Part shown: positions 48,645 through 57,493 of the stretch, in pieces
Layout of the letters: every line of letters begins with the position of its first letter
Position numbering within the stretch: the stretch's first letter is position 1
Assembly (NCBI GenBank): GCA_026129135.1
Contig: JAHCIQ010000002.1
Location: 798,791 to 862,790 of the forward strand
Source of the DNA: Cyanobacteria bacterium TGS_CYA1
GTDB taxonomy: Bacteria > Cyanobacteriota > Vampirovibrionia > Obscuribacterales > Obscuribacteraceae
DNA length: 64,000 bases
Direction of reading: 5' to 3'
Notes under the pieces: model-generated
What the model was told of the DNA's origin: nothing
What the model saw: only the letters and a program-made list of their open reading frames with translations
Databases searched by the model: none
Program-made: the position numbers and the translations under genes

Positions 48645-49589
48645 GTGTTAGTCTGGAAAGAAAAATTAGCTGTTAAAGAAGAAAGCAGAAATTTTCATGC
48701 TCAAAATTCAACCCGCGATGGACTGAATAGACGGGCGATGGGACTGATACCACAAGCGATATCAAGCCAGAGTCGCAAAGTGACCGAAGCTTCGCAATTA
48801 CGATATCACCAGATGCTCTTCAGCCTGGCTAACAAACAAAATACTTGCTGCATTAAAGTTATTTGTCCAAGAGAAAAAGCCAGAGCGGCAATGCTCGTAT
48901 TCAGAGGCAAAGTGCTTGGATGCGTGTTTGGCAGAAAAGGTAGCGACAAACAACTCTTTGGACAGGAAGCATTTAGCGAGCTGTGCTCCATTTTGACTTC
49001 AGTCGACACTATCATCGATACATACATCATGCCTGAGGCTGTTGCACTTGCTTCGGGATCACTCTTCCACGGCTCTGTTTTCAATCAAGAAATGGGCGTG
49101 GATGCAATGACTGCTTTCAACATGGCTTCGTCACATCTGCTCCAAACGGAAATGCCTGGATGTATCGTAGTCAAAAATTCAAATCATCAAATTGGCGGAT
49201 TCATTTATTATTTTGGTGGTTCTATCGTCGGCGTCTTTTCTTTCAAAGACGGCTGGATGAAACCAACATTTGAATCGGCTCAAGAACTGGTTAATTTCTG
49301 CCCCGACGTCAGTATCAGTGCAAGCAAATTGCAGGCTATGAGCGTCGAGGAAGTAGAAGCTCTGGCATTTGCCATGATAGACCTCGATGAAAAATCGCTT
49401 CAAGCAAAAGAAATTCAACGTGAAATGCAATCGTCTACTCAAGAAATCAAAGTGCCTCCAATGCCTTCGATGTCTTCGACATCTTCTGTAACTTCTACAT
49501 TTTCGACAACTTCCACACCTTCAATTCCACAGTCGGCACTTGGACAAGTGCGTGAATGGGAACTGAAAGTAAATATCGCTACTTTATAA
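48645..49589 (+). CDS. Protein of unknown function with Ser/Thr-rich tail
   Basis: I do not recognise this 314-residue protein. It has no signal peptide or membrane segment. Residues about 50-245 look like two related alpha/beta units: IKVICPREKARAAMLVFRGK and CIVVKNSNHQIGGFIYYFGG each precede a LGCVFGRKG or VGVFSFKDG strand. This suggests an internal duplication. The C-terminal region (about 265-300) is Ser/Thr/Pro-rich and likely disordered. The start is a GTG at 48645 with AGAGAGG about eight bases upstream. It lies between yraN and lysA on the same strand. Confidence 0.65.
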   Translation: MLVWKEKLAVKEESRNFHAQNSTRDGLNRRAMGLIPQAISSQSRKVTEASQLRYHQMLFSLANKQNTCCIKVICPREKARAAMLVFRGKVLGCVFGRKGSDKQLFGQEAFSELCSILTSVDTIIDTYIMPEAVALASGSLFHGSVFNQEMGVDAMTAFNMASSHLLQTEMPGCIVVKNSNHQIGGFIYYFGGSIVGVFSFKDGWMKPTFESAQELVNFCPDVSISASKLQAMSVEEVEALAFAMIDLDEKSLQAKEIQREMQSSTQEIKVPPMPSMSSTSSVTSTFSTTSTPSIPQSALGQVREWELKVNIATL

Positions 49590-49642
49590 ATTTCAAGACC
49601 TTTAGCGATGGTAAAATGACTGGTTTCGTTGAATAAACTTCA

Positions 49643-50992
49643 TTGGGCAGTCATTTGATCAAATCTCCGAATACTCGAATCTGGCCGCATTCGGCCACAA
49701 TCAATAAACTCGATCATTTAGAAATTGCAGGTCTTGATGTTTGCGACCTGGCAAAAAAATATGGCACGCCATTATGGTTAATGGATTATGCCTCTATTTT
49801 TCAGGCAAACGAAGCGTGCAAACGAGGACTGGAACATTATCCGGGCGAAAAGACAATTCTTTATGCTGGTAAAGCTTTCTTGTGCCTTGCGATGTGCAAA
49901 ATAATCAATCAGCTAGATATGGGACTTGATGTTGTATCTCTGGGTGAGTTCAAAACGGCATTGCAAGCCAATGTTAAAACCCAAAATATTTTTCTGCACG
50001 GCAACAATAAATCGCTAAAAGAGTTGGAGCTTGCAATCGAGCTTGAGCAGTGCAAAATCGTAGTGGACAATATGTCCGAATTGACGCTTGCTTTGAGCAT
50101 CTCAAAGTCGAAACAAAAAAAGGCTCGAATTTTGTTGCGCATTAAGCCCGGTATAGAGCCAGATACTCACGACCATATCAAAACCGGTCAGGAAACGAGC
50201 AAATTCGGCATTGGCCTAAACGAAATCAACGAGTATTTGTCATTTATAAATGCGAATGACGAGAACCTTGACTTTCTTGGTTTTCACGCTCATATAGGCA
50301 GTCAGGCATTAGAACTTGATGTATTTGAAGACAGCATCAAAGTCTTAGGTGATCTTTCTTTGAAAACCCAAAGCGTTCATGGTCTTAAAACCAGACTGCT
50401 CGACGTGGGCGGAGGGCTGGGAATCACATATATTGAACAGGATAAACCACCAGGTTTATATGAATGGTCTTTGACCATTGCAAGATCAGTGCAAGAAACT
50501 TACCAGAAGCTCGGTCTGGATCTGCCTCATTTGATGATCGAACCTGGTCGCTCGATTGTTGGTACTGCAGGAGTGACAATTTATGAGGTGGGTCACGTAA
50601 AACGACTGGCTAATAATTCTCTTTGCCTTGCAGTAGATGGCGGAATGGCGGACAACCCCCGCCCGTCTACATATGACGCTAAATATACAGCCAAGATTGC
50701 TAATGCAATGTCGTCTGAAAGCGCGGAAAAAGTGTCAATAGTGGGCAAGTATTGTGAATCAGGGGATATAATCGTAAAAGATGCCGGAATCGAAGCCGGT
50801 ACAGGTGACCTGATCGCCGTTTTTGGAACAGGAGCGTATAACTACAGCATGTCTTCCAATTACAATCGCACAGGTAGACCCGCTTGCTTGCTCCTGAAAG
50901 ATGGACAGGCGGATTTGATTTTAGAGCGCGAAACTATCGACGATTTGATACGTCAAGATCGAGTCCCGGCCTGGCTCGCAAGAGAACGATAA
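49643..50992 (+). CDS. lysA: Diaminopimelate decarboxylase
   Basis: This roughly 449-residue PLP enzyme makes lysine from meso-diaminopimelate. The PLP Lys is in ILYAGKAFL (about residue 76). Other signature parts are GLDVVSLGEF, FLGFHAHIGSQ, MIEPGRSIVGTAG, and KYCESGDII for the active-site Cys/Glu. The start is uncertain: the frame opens with TTG at 49643, with another TTG at 49655, and neither has a clear Shine-Dalgarno. It is followed after 10 bases by cdaA; the lysA-cdaA order is also seen in cyanobacteria. Confidence 0.92.
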   Translation: MGSHLIKSPNTRIWPHSATINKLDHLEIAGLDVCDLAKKYGTPLWLMDYASIFQANEACKRGLEHYPGEKTILYAGKAFLCLAMCKIINQLDMGLDVVSLGEFKTALQANVKTQNIFLHGNNKSLKELELAIELEQCKIVVDNMSELTLALSISKSKQKKARILLRIKPGIEPDTHDHIKTGQETSKFGIGLNEINEYLSFINANDENLDFLGFHAHIGSQALELDVFEDSIKVLGDLSLKTQSVHGLKTRLLDVGGGLGITYIEQDKPPGLYEWSLTIARSVQETYQKLGLDLPHLMIEPGRSIVGTAGVTIYEVGHVKRLANNSLCLAVDGGMADNPRPSTYDAKYTAKIANAMSSESAEKVSIVGKYCESGDIIVKDAGIEAGTGDLIAVFGTGAYNYSMSSNYNRTGRPACLLLKDGQADLILERETIDDLIRQDRVPAWLARER

Positions 50993-51002
50993 AGGCTAGC
51001 GC

Positions 51003-52022
51003 ATGGAAGAGTTTTTAAAACTATTGCACGAACATAACGGAGAGCTTTTATTCAAGCTCTTTATCCAGGTTCTGGCAATTAGTTATTGCATCACCTGGAT
51101 CTGGCAACGTATAGTCGGAAGTCAGGCAGAAAGGCTGGTCAAGGGCGTTCTCGTACTTGCAGGTATCTGGGGGATTTCTTCTTTATTTGGTTTCACTCTC
51201 ATAACCAATCTTCTCCACTTGCTCGTTCCCGTAGCTTTTTTGGCTCTGGTAGTCATTTTTCAACCAGAATTGCGTCGAGGTCTAGGTCATTTAGGGCGCA
51301 TGCGAACACTCAAATTCGACTGGTCGCTTGCAGATGCCGACCAGGAGCGGACCAAACGCAATATTGAACAGGTCATTCAAGCCGTACGTGAGCTTGCAAG
51401 AGTAAAAGAAGGCGCACTGATAGTTATCGAGCCACTGGAAGGAGAACGCGATTACGTTAGCCCCGGGACTACTTTGAACGCCGATATTTCCGCTACTCTT
51501 CTGCTTACTATTTTCTTTTCGAAATCACCACTGCACGATGGTGCAGTAATCATCAGAGAAGACAAAATTGTGGCTGCTGGTGTCATTCTTCCCATGACTG
51601 ACGACCCGCAATTGAGTTACAGATATGGCACAAGACATAGAGCTGCGATAGGATTGTCTGAAACTTACGATGGATTATGCATTGTAGTATCGGAAGAAAC
51701 TGGCGCGATATCAGCTGCTAGCAGAGGAATGCTTGCCCGCTACAAAACTGCCGAAGATTTGTACGAGCCCATTATGTATCTCTACACTCAAGGTGGCGAC
51801 TCCAAATCGCATGTTCCGCTTGCAAGCTTTTTGTCTTTGTTCAGCAAAGGAAAAGATGGCGAAAACAACGACGAAGAAGAAAACAAAGAGCAGAGTACGA
51901 CATCGGACCGGGTACAAGCTCAGACTATAACTCAATCTGGAGCGTATCAACAAATTCAAGCGCCCGCTCCAAAAGAGAGCACCGCCCCCGATGGCACTAG
52001 CGCGACTTTAGTGACTGACTAA
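51003..52022 (+). CDS. cdaA: Diadenylate cyclase CdaA
   Basis: This 339-residue membrane enzyme condenses two ATP to cyclic di-AMP. Three hydrophobic segments lie within about residues 10-80. The DAC domain shows the DGA motif (LHDGAVIIRED, about 177) and the RHR motif (YGTRHRAAIGLSE, about 210). The last 65 residues are polar, Glu/Gln/Thr-rich and probably disordered, beyond the usual end. No CdaR (YbbR) gene follows, unlike in Firmicutes; instead pyrF is convergent, with a 15-base overlap. Confidence 0.92.
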   Translation: MEEFLKLLHEHNGELLFKLFIQVLAISYCITWIWQRIVGSQAERLVKGVLVLAGIWGISSLFGFTLITNLLHLLVPVAFLALVVIFQPELRRGLGHLGRMRTLKFDWSLADADQERTKRNIEQVIQAVRELARVKEGALIVIEPLEGERDYVSPGTTLNADISATLLLTIFFSKSPLHDGAVIIREDKIVAAGVILPMTDDPQLSYRYGTRHRAAIGLSETYDGLCIVVSEETGAISAASRGMLARYKTAEDLYEPIMYLYTQGGDSKSHVPLASFLSLFSKGKDGENNDEEENKEQSTTSDRVQAQTITQSGAYQQIQAPAPKESTAPDGTSATLVTD

Positions 52023-52742
52023 TTCGCCACAAAGTCTTTTGACTGCAGCCATTCTATTTTGTGCTCTGGTGATTGGTCTGCCGATAACTAGATAAGTAGA
52101 GCCTTGAGCAATGGCTTCAGCAGGTGTGAGCACACGTTTTTGATCGTCTTTGCCAAGCTCGGGCCAATTGGGTCTGATGCCAGGAGTCACAATAACGAAA
52201 TCATTTCCACACGCTTCTCGGATCAATGGAACTTCTCTAGGCGAAGCGACTACACCATCAAGACCAGCTTCTTGAGTCATTTTAGCTAAATGGACCACAT
52301 AGTTTGCAAGGTCTAAGTCTTTACTCGTTTTGATTTGCTCGTGCAAAATACTTTCCGAAATACTGGTGAGAACAGTCACCGCAATTAGTATCGGTTTTTC
52401 GATATTTTTAGCTGCTGCTTCTTCTCTCGTTGCCTTTGCAGCAGCACTCATCATCTCGATTCCGCCTTGAGCATGAATATTGAACATGCCTACATTAGTT
52501 CGAGTGGTGTTTCTGCAAGCAGCTGCCACCGTATTTGGTATGTCGTGAAATTTCCCGTCGAAAAAGAATCGGACATTTTGATACGATTCGATAAATTGAA
52601 AAACTTCAGTACCACAGGCTGTAAAAAGCTCAAGCCCTATCTTGAACATTCCGACCGAGCCTGCAAGTTCTTCAACGATAGAGCGAGCCTCATCGAGACT
52701 CGACACATCTAGTGCAACAATTAAGCGATCTTGCGCTTGCAC
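52008..52742 (-). CDS. pyrF: Orotidine 5'-phosphate decarboxylase
   Basis: This 244-residue enzyme makes UMP in pyrimidine synthesis. It has LIVALDVSSLDEARSIV, the catalytic FFFDGKFHDIPNTV (Asp-x-Lys-x-x-Asp type), VVASPREVPLIRE, and the phosphate-binding IVTPGIRPNW and YLVIGRPITRAQN. The length and order match the short bacterial type. The 3' end overlaps the convergent cdaA gene. rpmE lies eight bases upstream on the same strand, so the two are likely co-transcribed. Confidence 0.93.
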   Translation of the reverse strand: MQAQDRLIVALDVSSLDEARSIVEELAGSVGMFKIGLELFTACGTEVFQFIESYQNVRFFFDGKFHDIPNTVAAACRNTTRTNVGMFNIHAQGGIEMMSAAAKATREEAAAKNIEKPILIAVTVLTSISESILHEQIKTSKDLDLANYVVHLAKMTQEAGLDGVVASPREVPLIREACGNDFVIVTPGIRPNWPELGKDDQKRVLTPAEAIAQGSTYLVIGRPITRAQNRMAAVKRLCGELVSH

Positions 52743-52750
52743 TAATTCGA

Positions 52751-52975
52751 CTAGTTAGCTTTTACAGTTTCTTTCTGATTGAGCTTATAGCGCTTGACGA
52801 AGCGGTCTACTCTGCCTTCGGTATCAACGATCTTTTGTTGACCGGTGAAGAAGGGGTGACAGTTGCTGCAAATTTCTACTCTGATTTCTTTTTTAGTAGA
52901 ACCAAGTTGAACTTGGCTGCCGCAAACACAGGTTGCTACGACATCAAAATAGGTGGGATGAATTCCGTCTTTCAT
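52751..52975 (-). CDS. rpmE: 50S ribosomal protein L31
   Basis: This 74-residue protein is ribosomal protein L31. It opens [11 protein letters not shown] and has the zinc-binding cysteines in ATCVCGS and [15 protein letters not shown], making it the zinc-containing (C+) form. VDRFVKRY near the C-terminus is typical. It lies just upstream of pyrF. Confidence 0.96.
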   Translation of the reverse strand: MKDGIHPTYFDVVATCVCGSQVQLGSTKKEIRVEICSNCHPFFTGQQKIVDTEGRVDRFVKRYKLNQKETVKAN

Positions 52976-53081
52976 TGTTTTTTCCAGGAAAATTGAGACT
53001 TAACGTTGACAATCCTCCATTTTATCACCCAATCTCTCAGGCTCAAGCAAATGTTAAGAGCCCGGTTAATGGGCACAAGGC

Positions 53082-53630
53082 TCAATTTATGGGTTGCTTG
53101 ATTTCAAGGCCGTCGAAACTCGAGGCATCGAGCCGTTTGCCTTCGACATCAAGATAGACCTTTTTTTCGTTTGCCAGTGGGGAAACGGTTTTGGTCATTT
53201 GGTCAAGACGCGTTTGCATCGAAGAAATACTTCCAGTGCTGAATCTCTTGGAAAGATCGATTTCAGTCTCGCCTTCACCGTCCTTTATGCCAAGCAGAAT
53301 CGTACCTTTTGGAATTTCACTCAAAAGCCCGCTCTTTTCCTCTTCTGGCGTGGGACCACGCAAAAGCTCTTCTATGGTGTCTTTCAGCTGATTATCTCCG
53401 CGTATCGGGCGGTGAACCGCCACCAGTTCGAGCTCTTCGCCATTTTTCTTGGCGAAATAAATTTCCACCTCGTCTTTTTTGACGTCTTTACTAGTGTCAA
53501 TCTGAGCGTTCTTTTGGATGACTTCGACTTTTTCGCCACTTTCTTTTGGATCGGGAAAAATGTTACAGGCGCCTAAAACGCTCACGCTGAGCAAAAGGCT
53601 CAAAAGTGAAATCCGAGCCGAAGTTTTCAT
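53082..53630 (-). CDS. GerM-domain lipoprotein
   Basis: This 182-residue protein is a predicted lipoprotein: a signal peptide with lipobox LGAC (Cys about residue 22). A GerMN domain from about 55 follows, with VEIYFAKKNGEELELV, ELLRGPTPEEEKSGLLSEIP and ETEIDLSKRF. GerM domains occur in spore-germination and other envelope proteins. The role here is probably in the envelope, not sporulation. The start overlaps the stop of the DUF2993-like gene by four bases, so the two are likely coupled. Confidence 0.85.
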   Translation of the reverse strand: MKTSARISLLSLLLSVSVLGACNIFPDPKESGEKVEVIQKNAQIDTSKDVKKDEVEIYFAKKNGEELELVAVHRPIRGDNQLKDTIEELLRGPTPEEEKSGLLSEIPKGTILLGIKDGEGETEIDLSKRFSTGSISSMQTRLDQMTKTVSPLANEKKVYLDVEGKRLDASSFDGLEIKQPIN

Positions 53631-54481
53631 TGTTTACTCCTTGGAACCAGTAAAAGTCTGCCCATGCCTTCGATTTTTCCTGGATTTACAGTCAGGACCG
53701 AAAGTCTAAAAGCGTGGTCTGTGCGGTCAAAACGGGCAAAATCTATGATTGGATTAACCAGTTTACTGACGAAATCGGCAAATATTTTGGGCTCATCGAT
53801 TGTCTTGGACTCAATTTTGAGCGAATCAATTACGATTTTGCGCTCTTCGACAAGTTTTGGCTGACCGAAAATGGCAAGATCCACGCCAGTATCTTTTGCG
53901 GCTCCTTTAGTCACAAGAAATGCTTTTATGTCGATTGAATCCTGTCCAATCACTACGCTTGGGTCAATCACTTCGATTTCCTGAGCGCCAAGCCCAGGAA
54001 GGTCGATTTTAAGACCTTTTAGCATTGCTCTAGCACGTTCGTCAGCAAGAATTTTTTGGAGCTGTTCTTGAGTAAATTTAAAATAGACGAGCATTTCATT
54101 TGGGCGCTTGAGTGAGCGTTTGCCTACCCATAGAGGCTTTTGGGTTTTAATTTGAAACTCGCCAAGCTCGACTCCACTAAGCTTGGGATGAGAAACCACG
54201 ATTTTTATAGATTTAATTTTGCCCGAGGCAAGATCAGTGAGGCTGTATGTGCCGACCTTGGCGCGCACTCGACCGCCTGTTTTTTTGGAGAGAACGACGC
54301 CAGTCACTTTACTTGCCACAAAAGAAGCAAGAAAATTCATCCCCGTGGCGGTTTGAATCACACGCAAAAATTTATTTCCAAGAGGCAACTGGTCTGAGGG
54401 AGGCACTGCCTGTTGTTGCACTTGAGCCTGCGCCATTGCACAAGAGGGCAGAAAAAGAAAAGAACACAGCAAAAGAGACAA
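53627..54481 (-). CDS. Secreted DUF2993/LmeA-like protein
   Basis: This roughly 284-residue protein starts with a signal peptide (LLLCSFLFLPSCAMA). A DUF2993-like domain then shows VRAKVGTYSLTDLASGKIKS, VVSHPKLSGVELGEFQIKT, YFKFTQEQLQKIL and INPIIDF-type strands. LmeA-type proteins bind phospholipid and sit at the envelope; that role is inferred. The start is best placed at TTG 54481, because AAAGGT lies about eight bases upstream and the signal peptide then begins at once. A longer frame would run inside the upstream regulator gene. It overlaps the GerM lipoprotein gene. Confidence 0.6.
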   Translation of the reverse strand: MSLLLCSFLFLPSCAMAQAQVQQQAVPPSDQLPLGNKFLRVIQTATGMNFLASFVASKVTGVVLSKKTGGRVRAKVGTYSLTDLASGKIKSIKIVVSHPKLSGVELGEFQIKTQKPLWVGKRSLKRPNEMLVYFKFTQEQLQKILADERARAMLKGLKIDLPGLGAQEIEVIDPSVVIGQDSIDIKAFLVTKGAAKDTGVDLAIFGQPKLVEERKIVIDSLKIESKTIDEPKIFADFVSKLVNPIIDFARFDRTDHAFRLSVLTVNPGKIEGMGRLLLVPRSKQ

Positions 54482-54515
54482 AATGACCTTTTGCTTGCCC
54501 AGGTCTGGTTCGAGC

Positions 54516-55340
54516 TTAAGGATTTTCTTTGCCTTGATTGCGCAATTTGTCGGTGAGAGCTTCTTTGAGAAGTTCGTTCTGACGCAACAGTGCTTTGAGA
54601 TGTTCATTGGCGATAGCAAGTTCGGCTTGAAGTTCAGCAACAGTCTGCTCGTGCGATAGTCCTGTAACAGGATCGCGACCTGGCATTTTGGGCAAGAGCA
54701 CATAACCCAATTGCACGGCTTTGAGTGCTGCAGCAGTACGAGTTGGCACTTTCAGTTTGGCAAGAATACACTCTATATGTTTTTCTACAGTACGCAATTT
54801 CATGTCAAGTTCTTCGGCAATTTCTTTATTACGAAGATCTAGACGTATAAGTACTTCAACTTCTCTATCTGTAAGGTTTGAATTGGGAGTACTGACAGTA
54901 GGTTGTTGTTTTACTAATTGAGTAATCTTGGGATCACAGTAGGGCAAGCCTCTTGTTGTCTGTTCAATAGCTTCAAACAAGGTCCTTGGTCCCGAAGACT
55001 TCAGACAAAAGCCACGCGCCCCCGCACGCATCAACTGGTTGTGATATTTAGTCGCGTGATAAGAATCTGTCAGTACTAAAACGTTGGAGTTTGGCAACTC
55101 CTGTATAACACGGCGGCAGACTTCGACCCCATTTAAAATATCCAGGTCTACATCGAGCATGACGAAGTCTGGTCTCAATCGTCTGATTATTTCAGTCGCT
55201 ACCATGCCGTCGTTGGCTTCACCGACAATATCCACGACCTCTGAAACCACTCGCTTCAAGCCGAATCTAATTAGCTCATGGCGCTCGCAAACCACTGTGC
55301 GCGGTCTGAATGCCGGGTGCCTGGGAGGTGGCTGGTTCAT
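54516..55340 (-). CDS. NarL/FixJ-type response regulator with coiled-coil tail
   Basis: This 274-residue regulator has a receiver domain (about 12-130) with phosphoacceptor Asp63 (FVMLDVDLDILNG) and Lys in FCLKSSG. A LuxR-type helix-turn-helix follows (about 155-215: LTDREVEVLIRLDLRNKEIA, MKLRTVEKHIECILAKL). Unlike typical members it continues for about 50 residues as a probable coiled coil (ELQAELAIANEHLKALLRQN). The first acidic residues of the receiver are CERHE, close to canonical. The cognate kinase is not adjacent. Its stop lies 35 bases before the DUF2993-like gene. Confidence 0.85.
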   Translation of the reverse strand: MNQPPPRHPAFRPRTVVCERHELIRFGLKRVVSEVVDIVGEANDGMVATEIIRRLRPDFVMLDVDLDILNGVEVCRRVIQELPNSNVLVLTDSYHATKYHNQLMRAGARGFCLKSSGPRTLFEAIEQTTRGLPYCDPKITQLVKQQPTVSTPNSNLTDREVEVLIRLDLRNKEIAEELDMKLRTVEKHIECILAKLKVPTRTAAALKAVQLGYVLLPKMPGRDPVTGLSHEQTVAELQAELAIANEHLKALLRQNELLKEALTDKLRNQGKENP

Positions 55341-55582
55341 TTAATGGAGCGGCTCCTTATAACAAATAAGACAATGATACTAGAGATAAAGCCTTAGATC
55401 AAAACTATGGAGAGTAGTAGTGATCGATATATTAGAGATAGAGATCTGCTCATTTAATCAAAAAAATGGGAATCCTACGAAATGCATGGGAGAAACCCCA
55501 ATAGACCCGCAGGGTGCAAAACCTTAAGCTGGGTTTACAAGCGGTCGAGAACGCCGCATCCCCCAAAGAGGTTCCACCCCAA

Positions 55583-57493
55583 ATGTCCGAGTCCAAATCC
55601 CAACCAAAAATAAATAGGATTTATGTCTCTGCCATATGCTCTTGCCTTCTTTTGAGCAGCGCTCTTCCAGCAATGGCAACCAAAATGGAATTGCGTCCTC
55701 TTCCTTCGCGTAAAGATCTAAAAGAGAAAGCGTGGGATCAGGCTTCGAACTCCGAGGCTCTTACCATCTCCAAGTTCAAACGCCGCCCCGACTACCGCGA
55801 TGAGCAAGTGCGCAAAGAACAAGAGTCACAAGAACAAAAGGCTAAAGACAGCGAAGCGCAAAGAAAAGCTGAAGCTCAAAGAAACAATCAAATTAATGAA
55901 GCCAAACAGCAAGCTACTCGTTTCAATAACGAAGGCGTGCTTTTGGGTAATAAAGGTCAGTGGCAAGCCGCAGTTGAAGCACACGAAAACGCTGTCAAAT
56001 ACGAACCTTCAAACAAACAGTTCAGAATCAATTTGTCCTGTGCACGCACTGCAATGGGCGAGCATATGCTCAAAGCAAAAAATTATTCCGGTGCTGCTGG
56101 TCTTTTCCGCAAAGCACTTTGTGCAGCACCAGACAACGGCGCTGCTGGCAAAATGCTCACAGACGCAATCAAAGGCATGGGTCTTGATCCAAGCGATGCC
56201 GAAACAAGAGTGAAATTGGGAGACCAACTTCTTGCTGCAGGAGATTATCAATCTGCTTATATCGAATACCAACAAGCCATGCAAATCGAACCATCGGCAA
56301 TGGTACTCGTCAAATTCGGCGACATGGAATTGGCTTATCGCAGACTCGACCAGGCCAAACACTGGTACAACCAGGCTATCGTCAAAGACCCCGAATATGG
56401 TGCTGCTTATCGTCAACTCGGACTCATCGCAAGAGCCGAAGGCGACCACACTCAAGCTGCAGCATCGCTACGCAAAGCCTTGATTCTCGACCCCAAAGAC
56501 GTTGCAGCTGGTCAAGCTCTAGTTGAAATCTGGAGAAAACAAGTTGCTAAAGATCCATTGCATGCCGAAAACCATCTTGGTCTTGCTGGCGCACTTCAAT
56601 TGACTGGCGACTTTCAAGGTGCCGAAGGCGAATACAGAAAACTCGAAACTCTCGAGCCAAACCATCCTGCTATCAAAGCTGGTCGCAAGAGTTTGAACAA
56701 TGCCTATCATCACAACAATGCCGACAAGCACAAAAAAGCGGCTGAAACCCTTTTTGGTCAAGGCTTGAGAAAAGAAGCACTTGCTGAAATCAGTCAAGCT
56801 GTAATGCTCGAGCCTCGCAATTCCAAATACCAATTCTTCCTTGGCGAATGCCTCGAAGCCTGCGGCGACTACAAAGGCGCACATCAGGCTTATTTGACCT
56901 GTGTTTTGATCGACCCCGAGAAAAATCAGGAAGCAGCTTCGCGCATGGCTGACATGCAAAAACAAAAACAATTGGCTCAACCCAAACAAGCTGTGCAACA
57001 AGCTCCTGTGCAAATGAATCAAATGAATCAAATGGCTCGCATGAATCAAATGCCACAAATGCAATACACCAATGTTCCTTCCAACATTGCCAAAAATATG
57101 TATGAAGGTGCTCAAGCTCCAGTGCAAACTCCACAAGCACAAATGCAAGCTCAAGCCCCAGTAGCACAACAACAAATTGCCATTGCAAAACCAAGCGCTC
57201 TCGAGCGTGAGATGGCAATGGTAGCCGGTGCTGAAAAACAGCGCGACTACACTGAAGCTGTAAAAATCTTGAGACAGCTTCTCTCTAACAACTTGAACAA
57301 CGCAGATGTTCATCACAGACTTGCTGTCAACTTGATGGCACAAGGTCAAATCGGCGAAGCGGTAACCGAATTCCGCATCGCTAGCGCACTCGCCCCCGAG
57401 CGCAAAGATTTGGCTTCCGACCTAGCACGCGCCCTTTCGATTCACAAACGTTCCTTAATGAGCCAAGGCAATACTGCCGGAGGTGAGCAATGA
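55583..57493 (+). CDS. Secreted TPR protein, first gene of the rpoB operon
   Basis: This roughly 636-residue protein has a signal peptide or N-terminal anchor (IYVSAICSCLLLSSALPAMA) and then many tetratricopeptide repeats. They include RFNNEGVLLGNKGQWQAAVE, AAGDYQSAYIEYQQAMQIEP, HWYNQAIVKDPEYGAAYRQL and AEGDHTQAAASLRKALILDP. A Gln/Met/Ala-rich low-complexity linker (about 485-555, with MNQMNQMARMNQ) precedes a last TPR block. I preferred the ATG at 55583 (AGAGG upstream, signal peptide close) to the GTG at 55514. Its stop overlaps the rpoB start (ATGA). A secreted TPR protein coupled to an RNA polymerase subunit is unexpected. Confidence 0.8.
   Translation: MSESKSQPKINRIYVSAICSCLLLSSALPAMATKMELRPLPSRKDLKEKAWDQASNSEALTISKFKRRPDYRDEQVRKEQESQEQKAKDSEAQRKAEAQRNNQINEAKQQATRFNNEGVLLGNKGQWQAAVEAHENAVKYEPSNKQFRINLSCARTAMGEHMLKAKNYSGAAGLFRKALCAAPDNGAAGKMLTDAIKGMGLDPSDAETRVKLGDQLLAAGDYQSAYIEYQQAMQIEPSAMVLVKFGDMELAYRRLDQAKHWYNQAIVKDPEYGAAYRQLGLIARAEGDHTQAAASLRKALILDPKDVAAGQALVEIWRKQVAKDPLHAENHLGLAGALQLTGDFQGAEGEYRKLETLEPNHPAIKAGRKSLNNAYHHNNADKHKKAAETLFGQGLRKEALAEISQAVMLEPRNSKYQFFLGECLEACGDYKGAHQAYLTCVLIDPEKNQEAASRMADMQKQKQLAQPKQAVQQAPVQMNQMNQMARMNQMPQMQYTNVPSNIAKNMYEGAQAPVQTPQAQMQAQAPVAQQQIAIAKPSALEREMAMVAGAEKQRDYTEAVKILRQLLSNNLNNADVHHRLAVNLMAQGQIGEAVTEFRIASALAPERKDLASDLARALSIHKRSLMSQGNTAGGEQ

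Noticed and set aside
53060..53074. GCCC/GGGC hairpin between rpmE and the GerM gene
   Set aside because: The stem is only four base pairs and has no T run, so it is too weak to call a terminator.
56519..57349. Minus-strand frame of 276 codons within the TPR gene
   Set aside because: It is a long shadow frame created by codon bias of the TPR gene; the translation is hydrophobic and irregular.
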